This document shows, piece by piece, positions 33,718-39,904 of a stretch of DNA of 39,904 nt. Position 1 is the first letter of the stretch. Every line of letters starts with the position of its first letter. Where the stretch lies: the NCBI GenBank assembly GCA_024399835.1, contig JAKSNK010000016.1, forward strand, positions 1 to 39,904, given 5' to 3'. This DNA comes from Paludibacteraceae bacterium. GTDB taxonomy: Bacteria > Bacteroidota > Bacteroidia > Bacteroidales > Paludibacteraceae. The notes beneath the pieces are model-generated. The model was given only the letters and a program-made list of their open reading frames with translations. It was not told the DNA's origin and did not search any database. Position numbers and translations under genes: made by a program.

Positions 33718-33749
33718 CAAATATACAACAAAAATTTGAATTATGCAAA
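33718..33749 (-). promoter_or_regulatory. promoter of the mreB operon
   Basis: Minus-strand TTTG (complement of 33746-33749), 20-bp spacer, TATATTTG (complement of 33718-33725), 26 bp before the mreB start. Confidence 0.8.
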
Positions 33750-33764
33750 TAAAAGTGAATAATA

Positions 33765-33797
33765 CTTGCGTACATCGAAAAAAAAATTGTATATTTG
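33765..33797 (+). promoter_or_regulatory. intact promoter of a decayed aquaporin gene
   Basis: CTTG (33765-33768), 21-bp spacer beginning CGTACATC, TATATTTG (33790-33797). Close in sequence to the CDF promoter at 6647, including the A-rich spacer. Confidence 0.65.
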
Positions 33798-33827
33798 TAG
33801 CCGATAACTATAAAAAAAGTTTTTATT

Positions 33828-33935
33828 ATGAAACTAATCAACAAAATGGGAGCCGAGTGTCTAGGTACATTTTGGCTCCTATTCATTTTTCCTTTTTTAT
33901 CGCCATTACGGTCTTCCTTTTCGTGCATTTTTTGA
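33828..33935 (+). pseudogene. remnant of an aquaporin (AqpZ-like) gene start
   Basis: A 35-codon reading frame starts with MKLINKMGAECLGTFWLLFI. The AE-x-LGTFWL segment is the first-helix signature of bacterial aquaporins (AqpZ: AEFLGTFWLV). After about residue 20 the resemblance ends (PFLSPLRSSFSCIF, stop), and nothing aquaporin-like follows in the next 400 bp. It sits 31 bp behind a complete promoter, so a short transcript could still be made. Read as a truncated gene, most of which has been lost. Confidence 0.55.
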
Positions 33936-34089
33936 CTCGACCGTTTAGTCGAGGGTCATTCGACACTGTCTGCCCCCTCCTCTAAACTCTAAACCGTAGG
34001 CGCTCCGTGCCGTCCTCTAAACTTATCCCCCCTATTATTCTGATTACGAATTTTTGAGGCAAACATTACATCTAACTTACTATTTTTAA

Positions 34090-34131
34090 GATTAGGGAAC
34101 CGAAATGCTGACGCAAATCGGTTCCCTAATC
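34090..34131. repeat. 14-bp perfect inverted repeat
   Basis: GATTAGGGAACCGA (34090-34103), 14-nt spacer, TCGGTTCCCTAATC (34118-34131). A strong hairpin with no T-run after it. Confidence 0.8.
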
Positions 34132-34163
34132 CTATACTCATCCTATACTCATCGTATACTTAT
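34131..34163. repeat. three 11-bp tandem repeats
   Basis: CCTATACTCAT twice, then CGTATACTTAT. The same period as the array at 15377-15442 but a different sequence. Confidence 0.7.
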
Positions 34164-34173
34164 TGCAGTTGGC

Positions 34174-34199
34174 GATTGACAATGCACAATGCATGATGA
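34174..34199. repeat. dispersed repeat copy D, intergenic
   Basis: GATTGACAATGCACAATGCA, the only one of the four copies that lies wholly outside genes. Confidence 0.6.
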
Positions 34200-34230
34200 G
34201 AACTGACGATTTGTAAGATTTAACCCTTTT

Positions 34231-34617
34231 TTAGAGTTCCTTAATTCTCCTTTTTTGCATTTCTAATTTTTGTAGTTCAGTTTTCACATCAAATTCCGTA
34301 ATTTTAGACAATGGTAAATTCATAAATTCCATGGCCTGTTCATCGGTACAATTGGCGCGAGCAACAATGCTTTTGCATGCTTCTGCCGGAGTACTTGCCT
34401 TGCGAATAATCGTAATCAAGTCAGAGAGAAGTTCACTATCCTTGCGGACCAATCCTACAAATTCTATGAGGGCTTGTTTGTCTTGGATATATTCGGAGAC
34501 ACTCTGCCATTGTGGCAACGTATCATAACCTTTTATGATAATCTTCGTTTCATTTTCATTTACATCTAAAATGATCCGATTTGTATTCAGTGTCATAATT
34601 TGTTTATCGTTTTCCAT
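34231..34617 (-). CDS. 128-aa protein, last gene of the WYL-nuclease operon
   Basis: Family not recognised. An N-terminal strand-rich part (TNRIILDVNENETKIIIKGY) is followed by helices (ALIEFVGLVRKDSELLSDLI, ACKSIVARANCTDEQAMEFM) and a basic helical tail (LQKLEMQKRRIKEL). No membrane segment. It begins 1 bp after the nuclease stop, so it is almost certainly co-translated with it; a regulator or immunity partner is possible but unproven. Confidence 0.65.
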   Translation of the reverse strand: MENDKQIMTLNTNRIILDVNENETKIIIKGYDTLPQWQSVSEYIQDKQALIEFVGLVRKDSELLSDLITIIRKASTPAEACKSIVARANCTDEQAMEFMNLPLSKITEFDVKTELQKLEMQKRRIKEL

Positions 34618-34618
34618 A

Positions 34619-35809
34619 TTACTTTGTATTAAATTTGTTTAATTCTTGTTTTACAAACTCGGCATAGTAGTGGGCAATTCCCTTGCGCTTTTGTTCATTG
34701 AGTAGGTCAAAGGTGTCACCTTTCGTAAAATCCCAAAAATCGTACTTGGGAGATTTATTTATATATTTAGATTCATCTAACTTTTCCCAACCAGTTTCAT
34801 TATATTGACATAAGAAAAAACCTTTTGGAAAATCATTATCTCCCTTGTGTTCATCAAATTGCAACCGCCAATGATTGGCAAGTTCAATGTATAAATCATG
34901 GACATGTTTATTGTTGTGCACAATATCGGTTATAACTTCGTAGATTGGACGGTCTGGACGGTCTCTAACTAAATCGCCTAATCCTTCTTGTATTTCTCTA
35001 AAGAATCTATCCAACATGTGCCAATAGACATGCTTGAGTTTATCTTCCCCTATTACATCTTTAATTTCAGAAAGCGTCAAGTTATCATACTTTTCTACAT
35101 AATTCGTAAGTTCTGTATGAAGACGCACATCGCCAGTAAGTTTTACAATAAGTTCCCTGTATTGGCGTATTGCATATTTGACATCTTCATTTTCGGCATG
35201 AGACAATAACTTATCCAACCATTTAATAATCATTGTATAGTCAATTAAACGAACCGTTTTTTCACGATTATGTGTTTCATCTTCTAATGATAATTGTTCT
35301 AAATTCTCATGTCCTTTACCCAAACTTTCTTTACTTGGTTTATGTCTATCCAACGTGAGATAATATATTTCTATTTGTTGAGGTTCATATTTTTTTTCCT
35401 TTCTGAGGAACTGATAATAACCTTGCAATTGTCCCCTGTCATCATGATTACTATCAGCAGCAAAAATCTTATTCTCAATTATAATAGCACTATCTTTTCC
35501 ATCTTTAACTAACCCTTCAATCAAAATATCAATGTTATTATCTTCTGTCCAATTTTCGTAATCAGGAGTAACTTTAGGATGTTGAATTTCAAATTGACTT
35601 TCAATAATGTGCAATAACTCTTGCACTCCGTGCAAACCTAACTCATGCAAACCGTTTGGGTCAAGCAAATTGGAAATAAAGCGTGAATGAAGATATACCT
35701 CATCATGTTCTTTACGCAAGGTGGTAAATACGTTAAACTTAGGAATTTTATACTCCCAACTTTGTTTGTACTCTTCCTTTAATTTTGTAACATCTTCTTT
35801 GAATCCCAT
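34619..35809 (-). CDS. PD-(D/E)XK nuclease superfamily protein (PDDEXK_4-like)
   Basis: 396 aa. The N-terminal half matches the PDDEXK_4 pattern: YLHSRFISNLLDPNGLHELG, active-site Asp in NNIDILIEG (D94), ExK in IIIENKIFA (E112, K114), then QLQGYYQFL (Q127). The C-terminal half is helical, with WRLQFDEHKGDNDFPKGFF near residue 320. Such proteins occur in defence loci, and the metal-dependent nuclease residues are intact. It is the second gene after a WYL-type regulator (13-bp gap) and is followed by a 128-aa gene at 1 bp. Confidence 0.8.
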   Translation of the reverse strand: MGFKEDVTKLKEEYKQSWEYKIPKFNVFTTLRKEHDEVYLHSRFISNLLDPNGLHELGLHGVQELLHIIESQFEIQHPKVTPDYENWTEDNNIDILIEGLVKDGKDSAIIIENKIFAADSNHDDRGQLQGYYQFLRKEKKYEPQQIEIYYLTLDRHKPSKESLGKGHENLEQLSLEDETHNREKTVRLIDYTMIIKWLDKLLSHAENEDVKYAIRQYRELIVKLTGDVRLHTELTNYVEKYDNLTLSEIKDVIGEDKLKHVYWHMLDRFFREIQEGLGDLVRDRPDRPIYEVITDIVHNNKHVHDLYIELANHWRLQFDEHKGDNDFPKGFFLCQYNETGWEKLDESKYINKSPKYDFWDFTKGDTFDLLNEQKRKGIAHYYAEFVKQELNKFNTK

Positions 35810-35822
35810 AACTTTTATTATT

Positions 35823-36752
35823 TTATTTATTGTTATACATTTTCACAACATTTTCAGCATCGAAGCGTAGCCAGTCGGCGAGGCGTTGGGGGGCAAGAAC
35901 TTTGACCTCTGCACCTAGTGAACGCAGTTCTTGGATAAAGTCAAAGGTGGGGGCAACTTTCATCTCAAAAATGGAATAACCATCATTGGTCTGTGGTGCG
36001 CTCTCGGGGACACATTCTACCTCCTTTTGCGACTTATGCAACGGCAAAGAACGCAAATAATTGGCTCTAAATGATGTTGCCCAAATACGTACTTTCTCCG
36101 GCTTTTCATTCATTATAACGCCGTAAAAATCACGAAAATACTTCTCTGCATCAAAATTACGTGGAATGCTATAAGGACAGTCTGTCATTTCTACATTCGC
36201 CATTCTATCTAATGCCAACACACGCAAGTCGTCGTGCTTGCTCGTCTTTGCTAACACATACCAACGACGTTTGAAAGATTTGAGACAATACGGTTCTATC
36301 TCAAATTGTGAGGATTCTGCTGCAAAATAACTTTGATAAGAAACTATTAACGAACGACGTATTTTCATCGCCTTTACGATAGGCGTGAGATAGCAAACAC
36401 CTGACGGCATATCTTCAATAAGTATCTGCTTGCTGATGTCTTTACATTCAGCCACAAAATTACTCATTGCCATTGTTTCTATGACCCATTTTCTAAATGA
36501 TGCATTTTGTAGATTCGTGGTAATAGAATACTGATTCGTTGAACGATTGCAACGAACCTCCACATCAAAGATACTTTCTATCGCCCGTAAATCACGATGG
36601 AAAGTGCGTTCGGGGATGCTCGCTGTTTTGTCATTATTGACGGTTCTGTTGTTCATCCACTTGCGGTCAATCTCCTCTTTGGTGAGCGGACCGCAAGAAT
36701 ACAACGTGTCCACGAGCCACACGTAACGTTGAAATTGTTGAACAGGGGTCAT
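35823..36752 (-). CDS. WYL-domain transcriptional regulator
   Basis: 309 aa from the ATG at 36752; an upstream ATG at 36797 lies in the promoter. The N-terminus (4-60) is a winged helix of the DeoR/YafY sort (QQFQRYVWLVDTLYSCGPLT, RTFHRDLRAIESIF). The WYL domain spans about 125-205: SLIVSYQSYFAAESSQFEIE, PYCLKSFKRRWYVLAKTSKH and DLRVLALDRM. A C-terminal WCX-like part follows. WYL proteins sense ligands, often nucleic acids or nucleotides, and many control phage-defence operons. As first gene of the nuclease operon, it probably regulates it. Confidence 0.88.
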   Translation of the reverse strand: MTPVQQFQRYVWLVDTLYSCGPLTKEEIDRKWMNNRTVNNDKTASIPERTFHRDLRAIESIFDVEVRCNRSTNQYSITTNLQNASFRKWVIETMAMSNFVAECKDISKQILIEDMPSGVCYLTPIVKAMKIRRSLIVSYQSYFAAESSQFEIEPYCLKSFKRRWYVLAKTSKHDDLRVLALDRMANVEMTDCPYSIPRNFDAEKYFRDFYGVIMNEKPEKVRIWATSFRANYLRSLPLHKSQKEVECVPESAPQTNDGYSIFEMKVAPTFDFIQELRSLGAEVKVLAPQRLADWLRFDAENVVKMYNNK

Positions 36753-36768
36753 ACTTGTAAGTTTTCTG

Positions 36769-36800
36769 CAAAGATACACATTTTTATTGATATACACAAA
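36769..36800 (-). promoter_or_regulatory. promoter of the WYL-nuclease operon
   Basis: Minus-strand TTTG (complement of 36797-36800), 20-bp spacer starting TGTATATC, TATCTTTG (complement of 36769-36776). It gives a leader of about 10 nt before the ATG at 36752, so this start is nearly leaderless. Confidence 0.75.
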
Positions 36801-36818
36801 TTAAACGGACAAAAAATG

Positions 36819-37694
36819 TCACAATCCTAATTCTTTCATAATAGCCGGCACGTCATTGGCTGCTATCATCGGTTTGGTAGTTTCATTCACATGGGCAAAC
36901 CATTGCAGGATTTCAAACTGTTTGAGTTCTCCCAAACACCATATAAGGTGCTTGATTTTTGTAATTTCAGAAAGAGATTGATATGTAAGATGCCACTCAT
37001 CATGCTTTTGCGTATAAGAAGCTAATATGCATCCTAAATCTTTCATCATTATATTATATGCAAGGACTCTCGGAACTTTAAGATGCAATTTGGCTGCTAA
37101 ATATAAGTATTCATAATGACATTGATCAATATCTATTGGGGCATCTGCCGGCAAACGTAAGCGGGCATGTAAGTAACTATCTGCTTCGGAGAGTTCTTCC
37201 AAATGGGCACTGATATATTTTGGAGAACCCCATTTGCAAATAACTCTTGCAGAGGCATTACTGCGACTCCATTCAAATATCCTAATAACATCCTTCTCAA
37301 AACGTGCATCCCAATGATTAAAAAGGAATTTCAAAGCCCAATCGCGGTCTAATCGACAATCGTGTAGAAATGTTGTAAGGACTTGCTTTTGCTCCACATA
37401 GGATAAATATGGCAACCTCGTTTGTAACTCTTTTCGCGCTTTCATTCTTTTTCCCTTGGTATGATAATTGGCAAGTAGCGTTTTAACCGATAAATAGTGA
37501 GGATTAGCAGTATTTGAAGACGGAGACCGCTGATATGCAATAGAATCAACGGCACGCCATATAATGGGCTCATCTGCATCTTCACACAATGTGTTCAAAT
37601 CAGTTATGGATAAGGTGCTCATCATAGCACGCAGTATGTTCCAGTCACAATCTGCACGTTGGGCATAGTTCCTAATTATTTCGTTTTGTGTCAT
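36819..37694 (-). CDS. 291-aa all-helical protein of unknown function
   Basis: Not recognised. Nearly all helix, with repeated short amphipathic helices (YLSYVEQKQVLTTFLHDCRL, DWALKFLFNHWDARFEKDVI, EILQWFAHVNE) that suggest a HEAT/ARM-like solenoid. No nuclease or ATPase motif seen. Its start overlaps the stop of the 233-aa gene by 4 bp, so it is the last gene of a three-gene operon. Confidence 0.6.
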   Translation of the reverse strand: MTQNEIIRNYAQRADCDWNILRAMMSTLSITDLNTLCEDADEPIIWRAVDSIAYQRSPSSNTANPHYLSVKTLLANYHTKGKRMKARKELQTRLPYLSYVEQKQVLTTFLHDCRLDRDWALKFLFNHWDARFEKDVIRIFEWSRSNASARVICKWGSPKYISAHLEELSEADSYLHARLRLPADAPIDIDQCHYEYLYLAAKLHLKVPRVLAYNIMMKDLGCILASYTQKHDEWHLTYQSLSEITKIKHLIWCLGELKQFEILQWFAHVNETTKPMIAANDVPAIMKELGL

Positions 37695-38392
37695 GATACT
37701 TTGTTCTTATGCATTAAAGCGTGTATTTGCCGACGGAAAGGAATGTAGAAACGCAATATAACAAAAAGTCCAACAACAGTCCAATATATCACATATTGGT
37801 ATGTGTGAGTACATTTCTCATATCCTTGCACAAGGATTAGTGGCACAAATATCGCTACCATTAAGATTGCAAAAAAGGCGAGAACCGTATATTTTTGAAA
37901 AAACTTTTTCCAGCCCCAAAGATACTTTTTGAACTTAAAGTGGAAAATACCCTCATAAAACGGATTGATTTTCTCTAAATGTTCTACCCCCTTGCAGAAT
38001 TTAGTGTAAAGTGCATCCGGGTATTTATTGCGAATCTTGTTTTCTTCGTTTTGCCTTTGATCTTCATCTGCACCACTACCTATTGCCTCTCTCCATGTTT
38101 CAGATGACATTTGCACCTCAAGTGTCTCTAATTGCAAAAACAACTCTTTGGGGTCTTCCGAGAATATAATATCTCGTACATCATCTACATTGTCTATCAC
38201 AGCAGAGTCAATAGAATTGAGCATATTCTTGTTAGCACGTGCTTCTGCTTGTTCTTTGGCTTTGCTCTCTCCTCGATGAAAAGTGCGATGCTCACTTTGG
38301 TCTAAACCTGTCCATTCGGCAATCTTATTGCCTACTGCGTTGGCGCCTAATCGTCCTAATTGACGCCCAAATCCTGTTTTAAGACTTCCCAT
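37691..38392 (-). CDS. 233-aa protein with two C-terminal membrane segments
   Basis: Not recognised. It opens MGSLKTGFGRQLGRLGANAV, a glycine/arginine-rich start seen in some Bacteroidales hypothetical proteins. The middle (40-160) is helical and charged. Two membrane segments lie at about 165-185 (YTVLAFFAILMVAIFVPLIL) and 195-215 (YQYVIYWTVVGLFVILRFYI), with both ends predicted cytoplasmic. Middle gene of the operon 36819-39093. Confidence 0.6.
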   Translation of the reverse strand: MGSLKTGFGRQLGRLGANAVGNKIAEWTGLDQSEHRTFHRGESKAKEQAEARANKNMLNSIDSAVIDNVDDVRDIIFSEDPKELFLQLETLEVQMSSETWREAIGSGADEDQRQNEENKIRNKYPDALYTKFCKGVEHLEKINPFYEGIFHFKFKKYLWGWKKFFQKYTVLAFFAILMVAIFVPLILVQGYEKCTHTYQYVIYWTVVGLFVILRFYIPFRRQIHALMHKNKVS

Positions 38393-38403
38393 AATATGTA
38401 ATT

Positions 38404-39093
38404 TTAATAAGGTATGTAATCTTGATTTGTATCAAAAGAGTGAAACTCTGTATCGTGTGTGAATAATTGTCCATGGTCTAATCCAAGCACATCTGGAATA
38501 CTAAACAAATCTTGTTTGAGCAAGTGGTCAAGAGTATAACTCCATCGCTCAATGCTCTTCAACTTAGGATGAGAAAAGCCAGTCGGTTCATAGGCGTTTT
38601 CCAAATGACGACTGAATTCTTCTTCTGGCTCAACAGCCATAAAAGGATGATGTAGTTTTTTCTCATAACAATGCACAAAACCATCATCTTGCTTGTTTAT
38701 ATCATGTAGTACCCAAAACATATCGTAGAATTTTGAAGAATACATTTTGTCAATCTGCTCAAGATTGGAACGCAAAAGAAGGGCAACACCGGCAGTTAAA
38801 ACATTTGCATACGATGTTAAATTTTTCTCTTGCATAATCAGTTCTGTCTTATGTTTAATGTCCAAAATAAGTTTAGGCACTTTGGCCTCATATTCAAGAA
38901 AAAGGTTATTTACACGACTGAACTGCTCCAACTCTTTCTGAGTCCCAATAAAGAGAGAATCAAGCAATTGTTTACGCTCTTGTAGGGCATTACGAACACC
39001 TACATAATTGATTAAAGACTCATCTGAATGAATAGCGGATAAGATGTCATTTTCCAAAGATTTCACTTTGGCAAGATTTTGTTTTTTGTTCAT
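38404..39093 (-). CDS. 229-aa helical protein, first gene of a three-gene operon
   Basis: Not recognised. Residues 1-115 are helical with coiled-coil character (SLENDILSAIHSDESLINYV, RNALQERKQLLDSLF). The rest is mixed, with a His-rich stretch (VHCYEKKLHHPFMAVEPEEE) and an aromatic/acidic tail. No membrane segment. The next gene starts 11 bp after its stop. Confidence 0.6.
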   Translation of the reverse strand: MNKKQNLAKVKSLENDILSAIHSDESLINYVGVRNALQERKQLLDSLFIGTQKELEQFSRVNNLFLEYEAKVPKLILDIKHKTELIMQEKNLTSYANVLTAGVALLLRSNLEQIDKMYSSKFYDMFWVLHDINKQDDGFVHCYEKKLHHPFMAVEPEEEFSRHLENAYEPTGFSHPKLKSIERWSYTLDHLLKQDLFSIPDVLGLDHGQLFTHDTEFHSFDTNQDYIPY

Positions 39094-39133
39094 ATAAAAA
39101 TGTTTTAGAAATGTTGTTTTTCGTTTGACGATG

Positions 39134-39141
39134 CAAAATTA
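39134..39141 (-). promoter_or_regulatory. -7 box of the 36819-39093 operon
   Basis: TAATTTTG on the minus strand, 41 bp before the first start codon. A TTTG at the usual -33 distance is not seen. Confidence 0.45.
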
Positions 39142-39173
39142 CACCAACAAACGGACAACATTAGGCAGAAGCA

Positions 39174-39203
39174 CAAAAAAACGTGAACAAATTTATGTTC
39201 ACG
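39174..39203 (-). terminator. terminator of the toxin-antitoxin transcript
   Basis: On the minus strand CGTGAAC, an 8-nt loop, GTTCACG and then a run of seven T residues. It lies 145 bp after the ParE-type gene and before the next operon. Confidence 0.75.
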
Positions 39204-39348
39204 CTTAAAATAAATGGTAAACGTTATATTTTATTATGTCTTTGCAGGGTCATGCCCTGCGGAAGGGGTTAAGTTTCTTTTTCCTTAATTTATTTGTAGT
39301 TGTTTTAATATCAATTGCCTAATATTTAGGTAGTTAGTGGTCATTTAA
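39204..39348. other. gap after the toxin gene, with a small hairpin
   Basis: No gene seen. GCAGGG (39244-39249), loop TCATG, CCCTGC (39255-39260) forms a 6-bp stem, and CCTAA-tat-TTAGG lies near 39318-39330. Confidence 0.35.
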
Positions 39349-39678
39349 TTATAGTCTTGGAAGTAACATGTTCCAATTATTGGTTATACGAGTCACGATA
39401 TAATCATTATTAGAAATATCATAAAATGCATACCAATTGGTTCGATTTCTTCGATATGTATAAACGAATGCCCCATACATACCCAAACCATCAAAAGTAT
39501 TCCGTTGGTGATAAGACTGCATCGGTATGGTAGCAAAATGATCCGCAATATCATCAAATATTTGCTCAGCATGTTCCTGAGTTAATGCGGGGTCAATACT
39601 ATCATTCAAACGAAAAGAATACAAACCTGCCAATATAGTAGCTAAATCTAAATTAGCTTGTTGCGTGAATTTTAGCAT
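39349..39678 (-). CDS. ParE/RelE-type toxin
   Basis: 109 aa. The layout fits the RelE/ParE fold: an initial strand FTQQANLDLATILAGLYSFR (strand then long helix), HAEQIFDDIADHFATIP (second helix), then strands GMYGAFVYTYRRNRTNWYAF and YIVTRITNNWNMLLPRL. The final R-x-x-N-N-W is like the C-terminal end of ParE toxins. Its start overlaps a 42-aa gene upstream by 7 bp, the usual antitoxin-toxin coupling. ParE toxins attack gyrase and RelE toxins cut mRNA; the target cannot be decided here. Confidence 0.75.
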   Translation of the reverse strand: MLKFTQQANLDLATILAGLYSFRLNDSIDPALTQEHAEQIFDDIADHFATIPMQSYHQRNTFDGLGMYGAFVYTYRRNRTNWYAFYDISNNDYIVTRITNNWNMLLPRL

Positions 39679-39800
39679 ACGACTTCAGTCCGAATCAATT
39701 GTTGCAAGCGTTCATGCCCCAAGGTCTTAAATTCTTCCAAAGAAAGCAATTCTTTTTTTGCTAATTCTTTAACATCAACCATTGTTCTTGTTGTCATCAT
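39672..39800 (-). CDS. 42-aa candidate antitoxin
   Basis: A 42-codon reading frame begins MMTTRTMVDVKELAKKELLS and ends ERLQQLIRTEVVC. It is preceded by a good promoter and overlaps the ParE-type toxin start by 7 bp. All-helical, charged, no recognisable DNA-binding domain, so it is shorter than most ParE antitoxins, which carry one. A second Met at 39797 could be the start. Confidence 0.6.
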   Translation of the reverse strand: MMTTRTMVDVKELAKKELLSLEEFKTLGHERLQQLIRTEVVC

Positions 39801-39828
39801 AATACTATTATTATTTCATAATCGGTTG

Positions 39829-39860
39829 CAAAATTACAAAGAAAAAATGATATATGCAAG
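39829..39860 (-). promoter_or_regulatory. promoter of the toxin-antitoxin pair
   Basis: Minus-strand CTTG (complement of 39857-39860), 20-bp spacer starting CATATATC, TAATTTTG (complement of 39829-39836). Confidence 0.7.
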
Positions 39861-39904
39861 TATTTCGGCGTTTTTCCCTATTTTTGGGGATTGTGGGTGT
39901 CAAA

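Larger units (their letters stand above)
33936..34230. other. repeat-rich intergenic stretch
   Basis: No gene seen. It holds a CTCGAC/GTCGAG hairpin just after the aquaporin remnant, two CTCTAAA heptamers (33980-33993), a 14-bp perfect inverted repeat (34090-34131), three 11-bp tandem units (34131-34163) and copy D of the dispersed repeat (34174-34199). Confidence 0.6.

Noticed and set aside
33743-33985. 80-aa plus-strand reading frame
   Set aside because: Its ATG lies upstream of the promoter at 33765-33797 and it overlaps the aquaporin remnant in another frame, which has the real similarity.
34090-34131. insertion-sequence end
   Set aside because: No transposase gene and no target-site duplication were found; kept only as an inverted repeat.

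Overview
The window looks like a chromosome segment from a Bacteroidales bacterium (Bacteroidota); genus not assignable from sequence alone. The signs are about 16 promoters of the Bacteroidota type (TTTG, about 20 bp, TAnnTTTG), starts without Shine-Dalgarno sequences, DUF5606, an Ala/Glu-tailed S16 protein, a NYPY-type RsmA and a FISUMP-like surface protein. Conserved housekeeping blocks alternate with AT-rich accessory blocks.

Left part (1-14600). A FISUMP-like surface protein lies beside an AT-rich two-gene unit: an Upf1-like helicase fused to a C-terminal nuclease, then a Fic protein, which together look like a defence module. Core genes follow: a divergent PTPS/QueD-like protein with a zinc ribbon, a CDF metal exporter, DUF5606, a NIF3 protein and a zinc-ribbon coiled-coil protein. 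A shared terminator separates these from corA and rsmA, which read the other way. Next come a GtrA membrane protein, a cluster of DnaA-box-like 9-mers, an SDR oxidoreductase and an unknown one-TM protein.

Middle accessory block (14781-20565). A DnaB-like protein without a P-loop comes first. Then an unrecognised co-directional cassette: coiled-coil protein, 102-aa protein, TIR/flavodoxin-like protein with a glycine-zipper membrane segment, and a 509-aa membrane protein. An acidic zinc-ribbon protein follows, then an AAA/STAND-type ATPase bracketed by two identical 39-bp hairpin repeats. I consider the cassette and the bracketed ATPase the best candidates for something undescribed.

Core block (20756-33750). 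tRNA-Leu(UAA) and rpsP are followed by a polysaccharide cluster (Wzz-like, EpsG-like polymerase, five glycosyltransferases). It converges on the cell-elongation operon mreB-mreC-mreD-mrdA-rodA.

Right accessory block (33765-39860). A decayed aquaporin start is followed by a repeat-rich gap. Then come an operon of WYL regulator, PDDEXK_4 nuclease and a small partner, a three-gene unknown operon, and a ParE-type toxin with a 42-aa candidate antitoxin.

Small repeats recur throughout: a roughly 30-bp family that enters coding sequences, 7-bp tandem repeats in leaders, and 11-bp tandem repeats. No rRNA, CRISPR array, transposase or integrase was seen. All family calls rest on motif recognition by eye, not on searches.
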